From contig JAUNDN010000001.1 of assembly GCA_030526045.1 (NCBI GenBank), forward strand, positions 15,073-79,072: a stretch of 64,000 nt of DNA. Reading direction: 5' to 3'. The translations under genes and the position numbers were made by a program. The DNA is from Bacillota bacterium. Its GTDB lineage: Bacteria; Bacillota; Clostridia; Lachnospirales; Lachnospiraceae. Positions 63,820 to 64,000 of the stretch are shown piece after piece. The notes under the pieces are model-generated. The model was not told the DNA's origin, did not search any database, and was given only the letters and a program-made list of their open reading frames with translations. Every line of letters starts with the position of its first letter. The stretch's first letter is position 1.

Positions 63820-64000
63820 TTACATGCTAAAGAGATCCTGTATCATAACAAATAAATCATAGATATAAGGCAGCACCCATGTCAGGACCAGAATGAGTCC
63901 CGCTAGGCTGATCAGGAAAGCGTGTTCTTCCCTTCCGCTGTGTTTTAAAATCTGACTTAGAATGGTCACCAGAATTCCTACCGCAGCTATTTTAAAAATC
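63820..64000 (-). CDS. spoIIIAC: Stage III sporulation protein AC (5' end outside window)
   Basis: The last 60 codons are visible: KIAAVGILVTILSQILKHSG, then REEHAFLISLAGLILVLTW and an MIQDLFSM end. Two membrane helices and the position before AD identify SpoIIIAC, normally about 65 residues, so only a few codons are missing. spoIIIAA and AB would lie beyond the window. Confidence 0.88.
   Translation of the reverse strand, partial: IFKIAAVGILVTILSQILKHSGREEHAFLISLAGLILVLTWVLPYIYDLFVMIQDLFSM

Overview
The window looks like chromosomal DNA of a spore-forming, low-to-moderate G+C member of the Clostridia, most probably a Lachnospiraceae-type gut anaerobe. This rests on gene content and order: spoIIIAC-AH, spoIVB, spoIIM, a Spo0A-type DNA-binding protein, CotF-like spore proteins, the yicC-remA-gmk-rpoZ block, and the asp23-nusB-xseA-xseB-ispA-dxs-tlyA-nadK-argR-recN-spoIVB block, together with carbohydrate-uptake loci. 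About 60 genes are supported. Most lie on the minus strand. No tRNA, rRNA, CRISPR array, intact insertion sequence or prophage was seen.

Layout. 1-10 kb: a GH31 alpha-xylosidase/alpha-glucosidase (cut by the window edge) divergent from an AraC regulator and a DUF2971 protein; then a five-gene minus-strand operon (sugar ABC ATPase, two permeases, a binding lipoprotein with an unusual C-terminal membrane anchor, and a small lipoprotein) behind a DHH phosphoesterase. 10-22 kb: housekeeping genes (hisS, aroF, xerD, spoIIM, Nudix, aspartate aminotransferase, a GGDEF protein, rny, recX, recA). recA has a consensus promoter with two LexA-type boxes. 22-32 kb: the yicC-remA-gmk-rpoZ-rimO-pgsA-cinA operon, a divergent rqcH/NFACT gene, two small spore-coat-like genes and a SpoVB-type flippase.

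32-41 kb: a beta-1,4-galactan locus. It holds an intracellular GH53 endo-galactanase, an LplB/LplC/lipoprotein ABC importer, a LacI regulator and a GH2 beta-galactosidase. The importer promoter is flanked by copies of the palindrome GTTGCGCAAC, a good candidate LacI-family operator. Oligogalactans would be imported, cut by GH53 and finished by GH2. Next to it (41.2-41.8 kb) is a patch of decayed genes and a 46-nt near-perfect inverted repeat.

42-64 kb: glgA, then the conserved DNA-repair/isoprenoid/sporulation block. The slot where clostridia normally carry spo0A directly after spoIVB is altered. An S66 peptidase gene sits between them, preceded by a 39-nt duplicated scrap of spoIVB's 3' end, and the Spo0A-like gene encodes only the effector domain, with no receiver domain. 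prfC, deoB and spoIIIAH-AC close the window.

I do not see a clearly new multi-gene system. The best leads are the remodelled spoIVB/spo0A junction, the galactan operator array, the receiver-less Spo0A, the DHH protein with a shortened motif I, and the decayed island at 41-42 kb. Promoters, terminators and starts were read by eye, and family names come from motif recognition rather than searches.
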